19,814 nucleotides of DNA from an uncultured Christensenellaceae bacterium (lineage in GTDB: Bacteria; Bacillota; Clostridia; Christensenellales; MGBC116941). Position numbers and translations under genes: made by a program. The DNA is taken from positions 7,244-27,057 of the forward strand of contig CAJUEF010000010.1 in assembly GCA_910585035.1 (NCBI GenBank). Reading direction: 5' to 3'. Under the pieces are notes generated by a model that did not search any database, was not told the DNA's origin, and saw nothing but the letters and a program-made list of their open reading frames with translations. Every line of letters starts with the position of its first letter. Positions within the stretch are counted from its first letter, which is position 1. This document shows positions 7,716 through 14,437 of the stretch, one piece after another.

Positions 7716-7983
7716 TTTTTATTAAAAAACAAAAAGGGCATGCTAAGCATACCCTTTTTACCACACAAATTTAATTATAAATTTTTATTTATTAAATTTA
7801 TATTTTTATATTACTCTTCAACCTTACGTCTGCTAACTGCTACGATACCAGCTGCTGCTGCAAGACCAGCGATTACGAATAATGCAATGCCGTTATCAGC
7901 TGTCTTTGGTGATGTGTTAGCATCTGCTGGAGCCTCAGGTGCAGCATCATTTGTAGTTGGATCTGTTGCTGATGGCTGCTGTG
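7716..7983. repeat. Perfect 268-bp direct repeat, copy 2
   Basis: This is identical to 6338-6605. It covers the terminator, 3' untranslated region and last 56 codons (sorting signal and end of the linker) of surface-protein gene 2. Upstream of 7983 the two genes diverge quickly, so the homogenised part is the anchor module and not the displayed domain. Confidence 0.95.
7731..7759 (-). terminator. Terminator of surface-protein gene 2
   Basis: This is the same hairpin as at 6353-6381 (AAAAAGGGCATGC / GCATACCCTTTTT, TAA loop, T tract on the minus strand), carried by the direct repeat. Confidence 0.85.
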
Positions 7984-8515
7984 TTGGGTCTGTAACTGTT
8001 GGCTGCTCAGGATTTACTACTGGCTGCTCAGGATTTACAGGATCTGTAGGTGGGTTAACAGCAGCTGCAGCCTGAACTGCAAATGTAACTGGTGAAAGTG
8101 ATGTAAATGTACCTGTTACTGTGCCATCTCCAGCAATACCTGGAAGAACTTCAATTGTGCCGTCTGCCTTTAAGTGCAGAATGTTAACAATGTCTGTAGC
8201 TTTAACGCCTGGTACGTTAAATGTTACTGTAAGTGGGTTAGCCTCTGATGCTGTACCCTGAACGTCAACGAAACCATAAAAGCTTACGCCTGTAAGGTCT
8301 TGTACTCCAAGAGCAGCTGTAATATCAGCCTGCTGTGCAAGTAATGCCTGTTTGTATGTTGTAATTGCTTCTGGTGTCATAGTTGTTACAGTTGCATTAC
8401 CTTCTGCAACTGTAACGTCCAAAGCACCTACTTTAATACTGTCTGCTGCAAATGCTGTAACGCTCATAGCAAATGTCAGTGCTACTGCAAGCGCTGCTGC
8501 AAAAAACTTCTTCAT
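7811..8515 (-). CDS. Sortase-anchored surface protein with one beta-rich domain
   Basis: This 234-residue paralogue of the preceding protein has a nearly identical signal peptide (1-24) and a single domain (25-148, with FNVPGVKATDIVNIL and LPGIAGDGTVTGTFTS). Its proline-rich linker includes a 7-residue tandem repeat (NPEQPVV / NPEQPTV, a 21-base DNA repeat). The sorting signal is SPKTA (202-206), then a hydrophobic helix and SRRKVEE. Its last 56 residues equal those of protein 1. The composition is unusually rich in Ala and Thr for this AT-rich neighbourhood, suggesting selection for high expression. AGGAGG lies 8 bases before ATG. The start is 85 bases after the LCP stop, so it may be read from srtB as well as from its own promoter. 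It is a probable substrate of the neighbouring sortase (inference). Confidence 0.87.
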   Translation of the reverse strand: MKKFFAAALAVALTFAMSVTAFAADSIKVGALDVTVAEGNATVTTMTPEAITTYKQALLAQQADITAALGVQDLTGVSFYGFVDVQGTASEANPLTVTFNVPGVKATDIVNILHLKADGTIEVLPGIAGDGTVTGTFTSLSPVTFAVQAAAAVNPPTDPVNPEQPVVNPEQPTVTDPTQQPSATDPTTNDAAPEAPADANTSPKTADNGIALFVIAGLAAAAGIVAVSRRKVEE

Positions 8516-8563
8516 TTCTAATCATCCTCCTAAAAATACTATTAAAATTGTTTTGTGTGGTTT

Positions 8564-8592
8564 ATGTTAATGCCTAAAGGCACTACATTCAA
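8564..8592 (-). promoter_or_regulatory. Candidate promoter of surface-protein gene 2 with an internal dyad
   Basis: TTGAAT (8592-8587) and TAACAT (8569-8564) are separated by 17 bases on the minus strand. The spacer contains the 12-base palindrome TGCCTTTAGGCA (8571-8582). The boxes are moderate matches only. Confidence 0.35.
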
Positions 8593-8600
8593 ATTAAATA

Positions 8601-9761
8601 TTAGTTGTCATCAACTGACATTGTTGTTGCATCTGTTGCTTTAGTTACCTCTACAAATCCACCTGTTGAAACCTTTTCATAAAACACAGACAGGACAAGT
8701 TCATATAACTGCTTATCATCAACAATGAATTCTTCATATATCTCACCTTGCCGAACTTCCCCTTCAATAGTGTACATATTTTCAATGTCAAAAGAAAACC
8801 CCGTTATAAGAGAAGCAAGATAACTTACTTTATCAACAGAAATATCTGTATTCAAATAAGGCGAAGCTTCCTGGTATATTTTAACTGGAAAAGTTAAATC
8901 GCTTTTAGTTTTACTTTTCAGGGCATCAACAAATTTAACCATATATTGACGCTGCCTGGACATACGCACATTGTTTGTCGCAAACTTTTTTCTGTTTCTG
9001 CTTCTTACAAATTCAATCGCTTTATCTCCCATCAAAGTAACCTTTTGACCTGCTTTATAACCGCTTTGAGCAATATAATCTTCATCGTCATCAGGGATTT
9101 CAACAGTAACCCCGCCAACCTGGTCGTTAACAATACCGATTGCATGGAGACTAATAGCCGCATAAGCATGTATAGGCAGCTTGTACATTAGCTTTGACAC
9201 AGAGCTTACCATTGCCTTTCCGCTTATTTTCTTACCATCTCCAACAGCATACTGCAGAGCAATATGTTCTCTTTGTGTTGTAAAATAATTTCCAAACACA
9301 TCATAAAGGCTTATATCGGTCATTGTATCTCTTGGAATAGATATTAAGGACATCTTTTTATTTTTCTCATCAAGCACCATTAAAAATATGCTGTCTGCCT
9401 GCCCTGCCTGTCCCATTTTTGCTTCTTCCACAGTTTCTCTTGAATCTACTCCAACACAAAGAATAGTTATAATATCGCTGTTATATCTATATTTTTCACC
9501 ATTATAATAAACAATGCCCTGATTTATTTCATCATCAGATAATCCGTCAGATACAAGCTCAGGTCTTTCGCTTTCCGAGGCTTTCTTTAAATTAGATTTA
9601 CCAACGGCTTTTAAAACCTGAAAGCCGCCAATAAGAACTACCAACAAAAAGACAATTGCTGAACATGCAACAAAAGCAACTCTTTGTTTTTTACTAAGCT
9701 TTTTTCTTGTATTACCTGTTTCCCTCGAACCTACATTATCAGGGGAATTTCTATCCTTCAT
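8601..9761 (-). CDS. LytR-CpsA-Psr (LCP) family cell-envelope protein
   Basis: From ATG 9761 this is a 386-residue type II membrane protein, with a basic cytoplasmic tail, a membrane helix at about 28-52 and an extracellular LCP domain. Family marks are ILCVGVDSR, DSIFLMVLD, SLISIPRDT (pyrophosphate-lipid contact Arg/Asp), GGVTVEIP and FVRSRNRK with a later RMSRQRQ. LCP enzymes transfer lipid-linked glycopolymers such as teichoic acids or capsule to peptidoglycan, and some glycosylate proteins. The longer frame starts at GTG 9767, but GAGGA is only three bases from it and nine from ATG 9761, so the ATG is preferred. It follows srtB directly, suggesting joint action on the cell surface. Confidence 0.93.
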   Translation of the reverse strand: MKDRNSPDNVGSRETGNTRKKLSKKQRVAFVACSAIVFLLVVLIGGFQVLKAVGKSNLKKASESERPELVSDGLSDDEINQGIVYYNGEKYRYNSDIITILCVGVDSRETVEEAKMGQAGQADSIFLMVLDEKNKKMSLISIPRDTMTDISLYDVFGNYFTTQREHIALQYAVGDGKKISGKAMVSSVSKLMYKLPIHAYAAISLHAIGIVNDQVGGVTVEIPDDDEDYIAQSGYKAGQKVTLMGDKAIEFVRSRNRKKFATNNVRMSRQRQYMVKFVDALKSKTKSDLTFPVKIYQEASPYLNTDISVDKVSYLASLITGFSFDIENMYTIEGEVRQGEIYEEFIVDDKQLYELVLSVFYEKVSTGGFVEVTKATDATTMSVDDN

Positions 9762-9766
9762 AACCA

Positions 9767-10534
9767 CTATTCCTCATTTCTAAGAACAGCTACCACCATA
9801 TAACGATTATTAGGTTTTCCAGCAATACAGGTTGATAGTGTTATAAGCTTATCTCCTTCTTTTATTTCCACACTTTCTTTAATCTGGTCTGTCATATTTC
9901 TGGTATTTTTTAAAGACTCAACAAAATCCAAAAGTCCTCTTTCTGTACTAAAGTCAAATGCTGAGGATAAAAGAACATCACTATATGTTACCGCGGCAAA
10001 AATCTCATATTTATAACTTTTATCCGGGGTATATATATAAACGTAAGGGTGACCATCAAAATATGATTTATCCTCATATTTGTGCAGTCCTTTAAACATA
10101 CTTCCATCTTTCATATTATGACCGTAAATAACTGTATTTGTATCTGAAAAGTCCTTGGCATTATTCATTCTGGTATATATAGCTCCCGGAAGACCGCTTG
10201 TCCTATCAACTGTATGATTTAAATAAAAATCTTCAGGATCGCTTGTGGACTGAAGAATTGGATAGTCAACCGCTGTATCAGGAATTCTTATCCATGAATA
10301 AATATCAGGATTTTTAACTTTAAGAGCTTCAAAATTAATAGGAATGTTTTCCTGCTGAGGTTGCTGATTATCATTGTTTCCCTGGCTGGAATAAGCTATT
10401 TCCTGTATAGACTGATACTGACTGCTCGCTTTGTTATTTCTATAATAATAAAAAACAATTGCACCTACACATGCAATAATTACCAAGCTTAAAATTCCTA
10501 TAATAAATACTTTGCTGTTTTTTTTGTTTGCCAT
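9767..10534 (-). CDS. srtB: Class B sortase
   Basis: This 255-residue membrane-anchored cysteine transpeptidase has an N-terminal helix (8-30), a Gln/Asn-rich linker, then the sortase fold. The order WIRIPDTAVDYPILQ, YLNHTVD, IYGHNM, TLSTC and RYMVVAVL is that of SrtB. Catalytic His139, Cys236 and Arg244 are all present. Sortases cleave a sorting motif and link the protein to peptidoglycan. The two surface proteins downstream, both ending in SPKTA signals, are its obvious candidate substrates (inference). A strong promoter and a GGTGA ribosome binding site precede it. Its stop codon is six bases before the LCP start. No pilin or isd-type haem genes accompany it. Confidence 0.95.
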   Translation of the reverse strand: MANKKNSKVFIIGILSLVIIACVGAIVFYYYRNNKASSQYQSIQEIAYSSQGNNDNQQPQQENIPINFEALKVKNPDIYSWIRIPDTAVDYPILQSTSDPEDFYLNHTVDRTSGLPGAIYTRMNNAKDFSDTNTVIYGHNMKDGSMFKGLHKYEDKSYFDGHPYVYIYTPDKSYKYEIFAAVTYSDVLLSSAFDFSTERGLLDFVESLKNTRNMTDQIKESVEIKEGDKLITLSTCIAGKPNNRYMVVAVLRNEE

Positions 10535-10611
10535 AAATATTCACCATAATCCTTTAAATTTATCATAATTATAATTTAAAAATTATAAAATCAAATCTTG
10601 TTACATGTTCG

Positions 10612-10640
10612 ATTATATCACACAACACTCTATTTATCAA
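10612..10640 (-). promoter_or_regulatory. Strong sigma-A type promoter for srtB
   Basis: On the minus strand TTGATA (10640-10635) is followed after exactly 17 bases by a perfect TATAAT (10617-10612). The leader is about 75 bases and contains an AT-only palindrome (10569-10588) of uncertain meaning. Confidence 0.75.
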
Positions 10641-10715
10641 CATATAGGAAATACTTAAAAAAACAGATTTTATGCCAATATAACTTTTATTAAAAAAACA
10701 TATATTTTTTTAATA

Positions 10716-10964
10716 TTAGGCAGTGTGTCTTGATATATCATTAGGTATTAATTCTTTAAAAAGATAATAAACATCCCTTTCCGGAAAAAATTCTCTCGCA
10801 ATGCGTAAGGCCTCATCTAAATTTATAGATTCTTCTCCTGAAAGTTTAGAATTTAAAGTATCTTCAGTAATACCAAGGTATTTTGCTATTTCTACCATGG
10901 AAATTTTCCTTTTATTCATTTCTATCTTTAAATTTTCAAATGCTATGTTATTTGTTTTAATCAC
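10716..10964 (-). CDS. Small XRE-like helix-turn-helix regulator
   Basis: From GTG 10964 this is about 82 residues. The domain IEMNKRKISMVEIAKYLGITEDTLNSKLSGEESINLDEALRI is a Cro/C1-type helix-turn-helix with a short C-terminal tail. Another GTG at 10973 lies within AGAGGTG, the apparent ribosome binding site of the 10964 start, so the shorter form is preferred, with moderate certainty. It is divergent from the XRE gene at 11114 across a compact two-promoter region with three GCGTTA elements. It lies immediately upstream of srtB on the same strand and is a plausible regulator of the surface island. An A7/T7 hairpin (10690-10713) after the stop is a weak terminator at best. Confidence 0.8.
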   Translation of the reverse strand: MIKTNNIAFENLKIEMNKRKISMVEIAKYLGITEDTLNSKLSGEESINLDEALRIAREFFPERDVYYLFKELIPNDISRHTA

Positions 10965-10980
10965 CTTTTGCACCTCTTTT

Positions 10981-10995
10981 TAACGCTTTGCGTTA
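10981..10995. promoter_or_regulatory. Operator-like palindrome TAACGC-TTT-GCGTTA
   Basis: A perfect 6-3-6 palindrome lies in the 5' leader of the XRE gene at 10964. Its arm GCGTTA recurs at 11022-11027 and 11064-11069. Confidence 0.55.
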
Positions 10996-11006
10996 TATAT
11001 ATTTAT

Positions 11007-11035
11007 ATCTTATCTTACATTGCGTTAGTTGTCAA
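11007..11035 (-). promoter_or_regulatory. Promoter for the XRE gene at 10964, with embedded operator half-site
   Basis: TTGACA (11035-11030) and TAAGAT (11012-11007) are 17 bases apart on the minus strand. TAACGCAATG sits in the spacer directly after the -35 box and could be a repressor contact site. Confidence 0.6.
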
Positions 11036-11044
11036 TATATTTTC

Positions 11045-11073
11045 TTGACATCTTTATTGCATTGCGTTAATAT
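11045..11073 (+). promoter_or_regulatory. Promoter for the XRE gene at 11114, with embedded operator half-site
   Basis: TTGACA (11045-11050) is followed after 17 bases by TAATAT (11068-11073). CATTGCGTTA (11060-11069) overlaps the -10 box. It is a direct repeat of the element at 11018-11027, 42 bp away, close to four helical turns. Confidence 0.6.
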
Positions 11074-11113
11074 CTTTTTATAAAAACAATATATCAAGGA
11101 GAAATATAAGACT

Positions 11114-11431
11114 TTGCAGTTCTATGAAATTTTACAATCTTTAATGGAAAAAAAAGGCTTAAATATACCGGAAGTTGCTCGCTTATGCGGATTGACCGAT
11201 TCTACAATAAGAAGCATAATTGCTCGCAAAAACAAAACTGTTGCTCTTGAAGTTGCTTTTAAGCTTGCAAAAGGATTAAATGTATCTCTTGAAGAATTAA
11301 ACGGAGAAAAAAATACATCTATGGAAATTTCTCCGGCAAAAAAACAAGTATTGGACGCAATTGAACATTTAAATGACGAACAATTACATGCAGTATTATC
11401 TTTCACAAAATACCTAACTGAAACCAAATAA
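11114..11431 (+). CDS. XRE-family regulator with short C-terminal extension
   Basis: This 105-residue protein starts at TTG 11114, about 12 bases after AAGGAGA. No ATG in this frame is available nearby. Residues 1-62 form a helix-turn-helix domain (LMEKKGLNIPEVARLCGLTD, STIRSIIARKN as the recognition helix, AFKLAKGLNVSLEELNG). Residues 72-105 are a helical tail (PAKKQVLDAIEHLNDEQLHAVLSFTKYL) of a type often seen in small prophage-like and clostridial XRE proteins. It probably mediates dimerisation. It is divergent from the other XRE gene and is the only plus-strand gene in the block separating hisB from hisC. It is a likely partner or antagonist of its neighbour at the shared operators (inference). 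Confidence 0.82.
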   Translation: MQFYEILQSLMEKKGLNIPEVARLCGLTDSTIRSIIARKNKTVALEVAFKLAKGLNVSLEELNGEKNTSMEISPAKKQVLDAIEHLNDEQLHAVLSFTKYLTETK

Positions 11432-11457
11432 TAGTTTTTCAAAGTATATATACAATA

Positions 11458-11493
11458 AAAAAGGTTTTGAATTATTAAATTCAAAACCTTTTT
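11458..11493. terminator. Bidirectional terminator between the XRE gene and hisC
   Basis: AAAAAGGTTTTGAATT and AATTCAAAACCTTTTT form a perfect 16-bp stem with a four-base loop, with A and T tracts on both sides. It serves the converging ends of the XRE gene (+) and the hisZGDC unit (-), and would stop his transcription from entering the sortase block. Confidence 0.9.
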
Positions 11494-11498
11494 ATTTT

Positions 11499-12524
11499 CT
11501 AAATCTTTTTTAAAAGCTCTATAAGTCTTTTGTTCTCCTCAGGCTCGCCTACGGATATTCTCATGTAATTTTCCCCGAAATATCTTATTGAAACTTCATC
11601 ACTTAAAATACTTTTTACTTTTGAGCTGTCTGCTTCAATGTAAATAAAATTTGCGTGACTGCCGTATACTTTTATCCACTCCATATTACCTAGTTCTTCC
11701 ATGAGTTTATCTTTGCTTTTAATAAGCTTTTTAACCTGCTCCTCCATATTATCAATATGGCTAAGGGCAATAACTGCAATATTTTGAGATAACTGGTTTA
11801 AATTATACGGCGCTTTCACTTTATAAAGAGTTTCTATTATTTCTTTGCTTCCAATGCCAAAACCAACCCTTAAAGCACAAAGCCCAAAAGCTTTGGAAAG
11901 AGTACGCAAAACTATTAAATTCTCATAAGTATCAGTTAAGTCAATAACAGTTTCACCGCCAAACTCAATATACGCTTCGTCAACGGCAACAACAGCATTT
12001 ATCTCTTTAAGCGCCTTTATAATGTCCTTTTTGGAAAAAACATTTCCCGTTGGATTATTTGGATTGCACAAAAAAACCACTTTTGCCTGCTCTTTTTTTG
12101 CTGCATCAATAACGTCGTCTATATTTACATCAAAGTTGCTTTCTGATTTTACCTTAACCGTTCGTCCCCCCACTACCGTATTTGTAATGTCATACATACT
12201 AAAGGTGGGGTCATGAACAACTACAGCATCTTTTTTATCCACATAAGCTTCCAGCAGCAGCCTAATTATCTCGTCTGAACCGTTGCCGCAGATTATTCTT
12301 TCCTGCGGCTGATTACAATATTTACCATAGGCTTTTCTAAGCTCGCTGCTGTTTGTATCAGGATAACGGTTAAATTCAAATTTAACGAGCATATCCTTTA
12401 TTTCATCAATGTAGTCTGCCGTTATGTTCTTTGGATTTTCATTGGCATTTAAAATTATCTTTGCTGTATTTATCCCGGGATTATAGGTTTTTAATGACAG
12501 CACGTTTTCTTTACTGGTCTTCAT
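11499..12524 (-). CDS. hisC: Histidinol-phosphate aminotransferase
   Basis: This 341-residue class II PLP aminotransferase makes histidinol phosphate from imidazole acetol phosphate and glutamate. ANENP (27-31), FNRYPD (51-56), CNPNNPTG (153-160), VDEAYIEF (181-188) and the Schiff-base Lys211 in TLSKAFGL are all present, followed by the phosphate-binding RVGFGIG (Arg219). The length is normal for the family's short bacterial form. The ATG lies 14 bases inside the hisD reading frame, and AGGAG is positioned six bases upstream, so the genes are translationally coupled. The gene ends five bases before a strong terminator. Confidence 0.97.
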   Translation of the reverse strand: MKTSKENVLSLKTYNPGINTAKIILNANENPKNITADYIDEIKDMLVKFEFNRYPDTNSSELRKAYGKYCNQPQERIICGNGSDEIIRLLLEAYVDKKDAVVVHDPTFSMYDITNTVVGGRTVKVKSESNFDVNIDDVIDAAKKEQAKVVFLCNPNNPTGNVFSKKDIIKALKEINAVVAVDEAYIEFGGETVIDLTDTYENLIVLRTLSKAFGLCALRVGFGIGSKEIIETLYKVKAPYNLNQLSQNIAVIALSHIDNMEEQVKKLIKSKDKLMEELGNMEWIKVYGSHANFIYIEADSSKVKSILSDEVSIRYFGENYMRISVGEPEENKRLIELLKKI

Positions 12525-13800
12525 ATCTTACTCCTATGGAATTTGCATGTGCATCAAGTCCCTCTCTATTTGCGAATTCCATAATATCGTCCTTACACTC
12601 TCCAAGGGATTTTTCACCGTAATAAATAATGCTGGAACGCTTAATAAATGCGTCCACACCAAGGGCTGACGAGTATTTCGCCGTTGAGCTTGTAGGAAGG
12701 GTGTGGTTAGGACCAGCATAATAATCTCCAAGAGGCTCAGGAGAATACTGACCTAGGAAAATCGCTCCTGCATTCTCAACCATATAGAGCTTTTCAAGAG
12801 GATTTTCCGTCATTATCTCCATGTGCTCAGGTGCAATTTCATTGGAAACTGTAAACGCCATTTCGAGGCTGTCTGTAATAAAAGCTGTTCCAAACCTATC
12901 TATAGAGGCTCTGGAAATCTCCGTTCTCTTTAAATAGCCAAGCTGTCTTTCCACCTCGGCATCTACTTTTTTTGCAAGCTCTTCATCTGTTGTTACAAGA
13001 ATTGAGCAGGCAAGCTTATCATGCTCCGCCTGTGCCAGCAAATCAGCGGCAACATACTTTGGATTTGCAGTGGAATCCGCTACAATCAGCACTTCTGACG
13101 GTCCCGCAATCATATCTATTGCTACTTTACCAAAAACACTCTTTTTTGCTCTTGCAACAAAAATATTGCCCGGCCCAACAATTTTATTTACCGGCTTTAT
13201 GGTTTCAGTGCCGTATGCCAGCGCCGCAACAGCCTGAGCCCCTCCCACCTTATATATTTCGTCAACTCCGCAAACTGCCGCAGCGGCTAAAATGTGTGGA
13301 TTAACCTTGCCGTTTTTTAAAGGCGGAGTAACCATAACTATGCTTTTAACACCTGCTACCTTTGCAGGAAGCACATCCATAAGCACTGTTGAAGGATAAG
13401 CCGCAGTGCCTCCGGGAACATACACGCCAACACGCCCAATAGGGCTCACCTTTTGCCCAAGAATAATATCCGTACCCTTGCCGCTTATCCAGGAATTTTC
13501 CAGCTGTTTTTCATGAAACCCTGTAATATTTGCCTTTGCTCTTTCAAGAATTTGAATAAAGCTTTTATCCACGTTATTTAACGCTTCATCAATCTCTTCC
13601 TTAGTCACTTTTATGCTGCACAGTTTAATACCGTCAAATTTTTCCGTATAATCAATAAGAGCTTTATCGCCGTCTTTTCTGACCTGTTTTATAATATCCG
13701 CAACAATTTTATCCACTTCATCAAAGCTGTCGTCGCTTCTATTTAAAATGCTGTCTATCTCATTTATATAGTTATTTTCATTTACTTTAATTATTTTCAT
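12511..13800 (-). CDS. hisD: Histidinol dehydrogenase
   Basis: This 429-residue zinc enzyme catalyses the last two NAD-dependent oxidations to histidine. Zn ligands Gln257 and His260 (LAQAEHDK), Asp359 (PLGDYYAGPNH) and His418 (LDAHAN), and the catalytic Glu325-His326 (APEH) are all present. GGAQAVAALAYGT (186-198) and the glycine-rich VGPGN are also canonical. The length is normal. Its ATG lies 14 bases inside hisG with GGAGG upstream, the same overlap size as at the hisD-hisC junction. Confidence 0.98.
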   Translation of the reverse strand: MKIIKVNENNYINEIDSILNRSDDSFDEVDKIVADIIKQVRKDGDKALIDYTEKFDGIKLCSIKVTKEEIDEALNNVDKSFIQILERAKANITGFHEKQLENSWISGKGTDIILGQKVSPIGRVGVYVPGGTAAYPSTVLMDVLPAKVAGVKSIVMVTPPLKNGKVNPHILAAAAVCGVDEIYKVGGAQAVAALAYGTETIKPVNKIVGPGNIFVARAKKSVFGKVAIDMIAGPSEVLIVADSTANPKYVAADLLAQAEHDKLACSILVTTDEELAKKVDAEVERQLGYLKRTEISRASIDRFGTAFITDSLEMAFTVSNEIAPEHMEIMTENPLEKLYMVENAGAIFLGQYSPEPLGDYYAGPNHTLPTSSTAKYSSALGVDAFIKRSSIIYYGEKSLGECKDDIMEFANREGLDAHANSIGVRYEDQ

Positions 13801-14431
13801 CTTTACCCTCCATCTCCAGATATTTCTGAAGTTTTACAATTATTTCCCTTATCTTTTTGCTCTTTGTTTTAAAGCTGACCTTATTTGCAACAAACCTTGC
13901 GCTTATAGGGCATATATCCTCAATAACCTCAAGACCGTTTTCCTTTAAGGTCGTTCCCGTCTGCACTATATCCACAATTACGTCTGAAAGCCCAACTATA
14001 GGCGCAAGCTCTACAGAACCGCTTAAATATATTATATCTACCTGCTCATTTTTGGAAAGGTAATAATCCCGTGCAATCTTGGTATATTTGGAAGCCACTC
14101 TAAGCTTTTTATCTTTTTTCCTTTTAAAGCCCGTGGGCGCAGCCACCGCCATTTTGCATTTGCCAAAGCCAAGATCCATTATTTCGTATATATCCGCTTC
14201 CTCCTGCAAAAGAGTGTCTTTACCTACTATACCAATATCAACTGCCCCTCTTTCCACATAAGTTGGAACGTCTCCGGCCTTAACAAGCACAATTTCCACA
14301 TCATCGTCTTCAAATATAAGCTTTCGCGTATCCTTATCAAAGGGATGTTTATATATCCCCAGCTTGTTAAACAGCTCAAAGGATTTTCTTGCAAGCCTGC
14401 CCTTTGCAAGAGCTATTTTAATCTTTTCCAT
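13787..14431 (-). CDS. hisG: ATP phosphoribosyltransferase catalytic subunit, short form
   Basis: This 214-residue short HisG lacks the C-terminal regulatory domain of the long form and needs HisZ for activity and feedback control. It catalyses the first committed step, joining ATP and PRPP. KGRLARKSFELF (10-21), GAVDIGIVGKDTL (62-74) and the PRPP loop DIVQTGTTLKENGL (154-167) are conserved. It begins six bases after the hisZ stop. Its own ribosome binding site is weak, which suggests coupling to hisZ. Confidence 0.98.
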   Translation of the reverse strand: MEKIKIALAKGRLARKSFELFNKLGIYKHPFDKDTRKLIFEDDDVEIVLVKAGDVPTYVERGAVDIGIVGKDTLLQEEADIYEIMDLGFGKCKMAVAAPTGFKRKKDKKLRVASKYTKIARDYYLSKNEQVDIIYLSGSVELAPIVGLSDVIVDIVQTGTTLKENGLEVIEDICPISARFVANKVSFKTKSKKIREIIVKLQKYLEMEGKDENN

Positions 14432-14437
14432 ATAACT

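Noticed and set aside
7531..7730. Search for a transposon end, integrase or CRISPR array in the non-coding stretch between the surface genes
   Set aside because: The stretch is AT-rich leader and terminator DNA with no terminal inverted repeats, spaced repeats or coding remnants.
10690..10713. A7/T7 hairpin after the XRE gene at 10716
   Set aside because: The stem is made only of A-T pairs in a very AT-rich region, so it is not reliable as a terminator.
12972..13304. Gln/Leu-rich open frame on the plus strand inside hisD
   Set aside because: It is an antisense frame of a conserved enzyme with low-complexity composition and no start signal.
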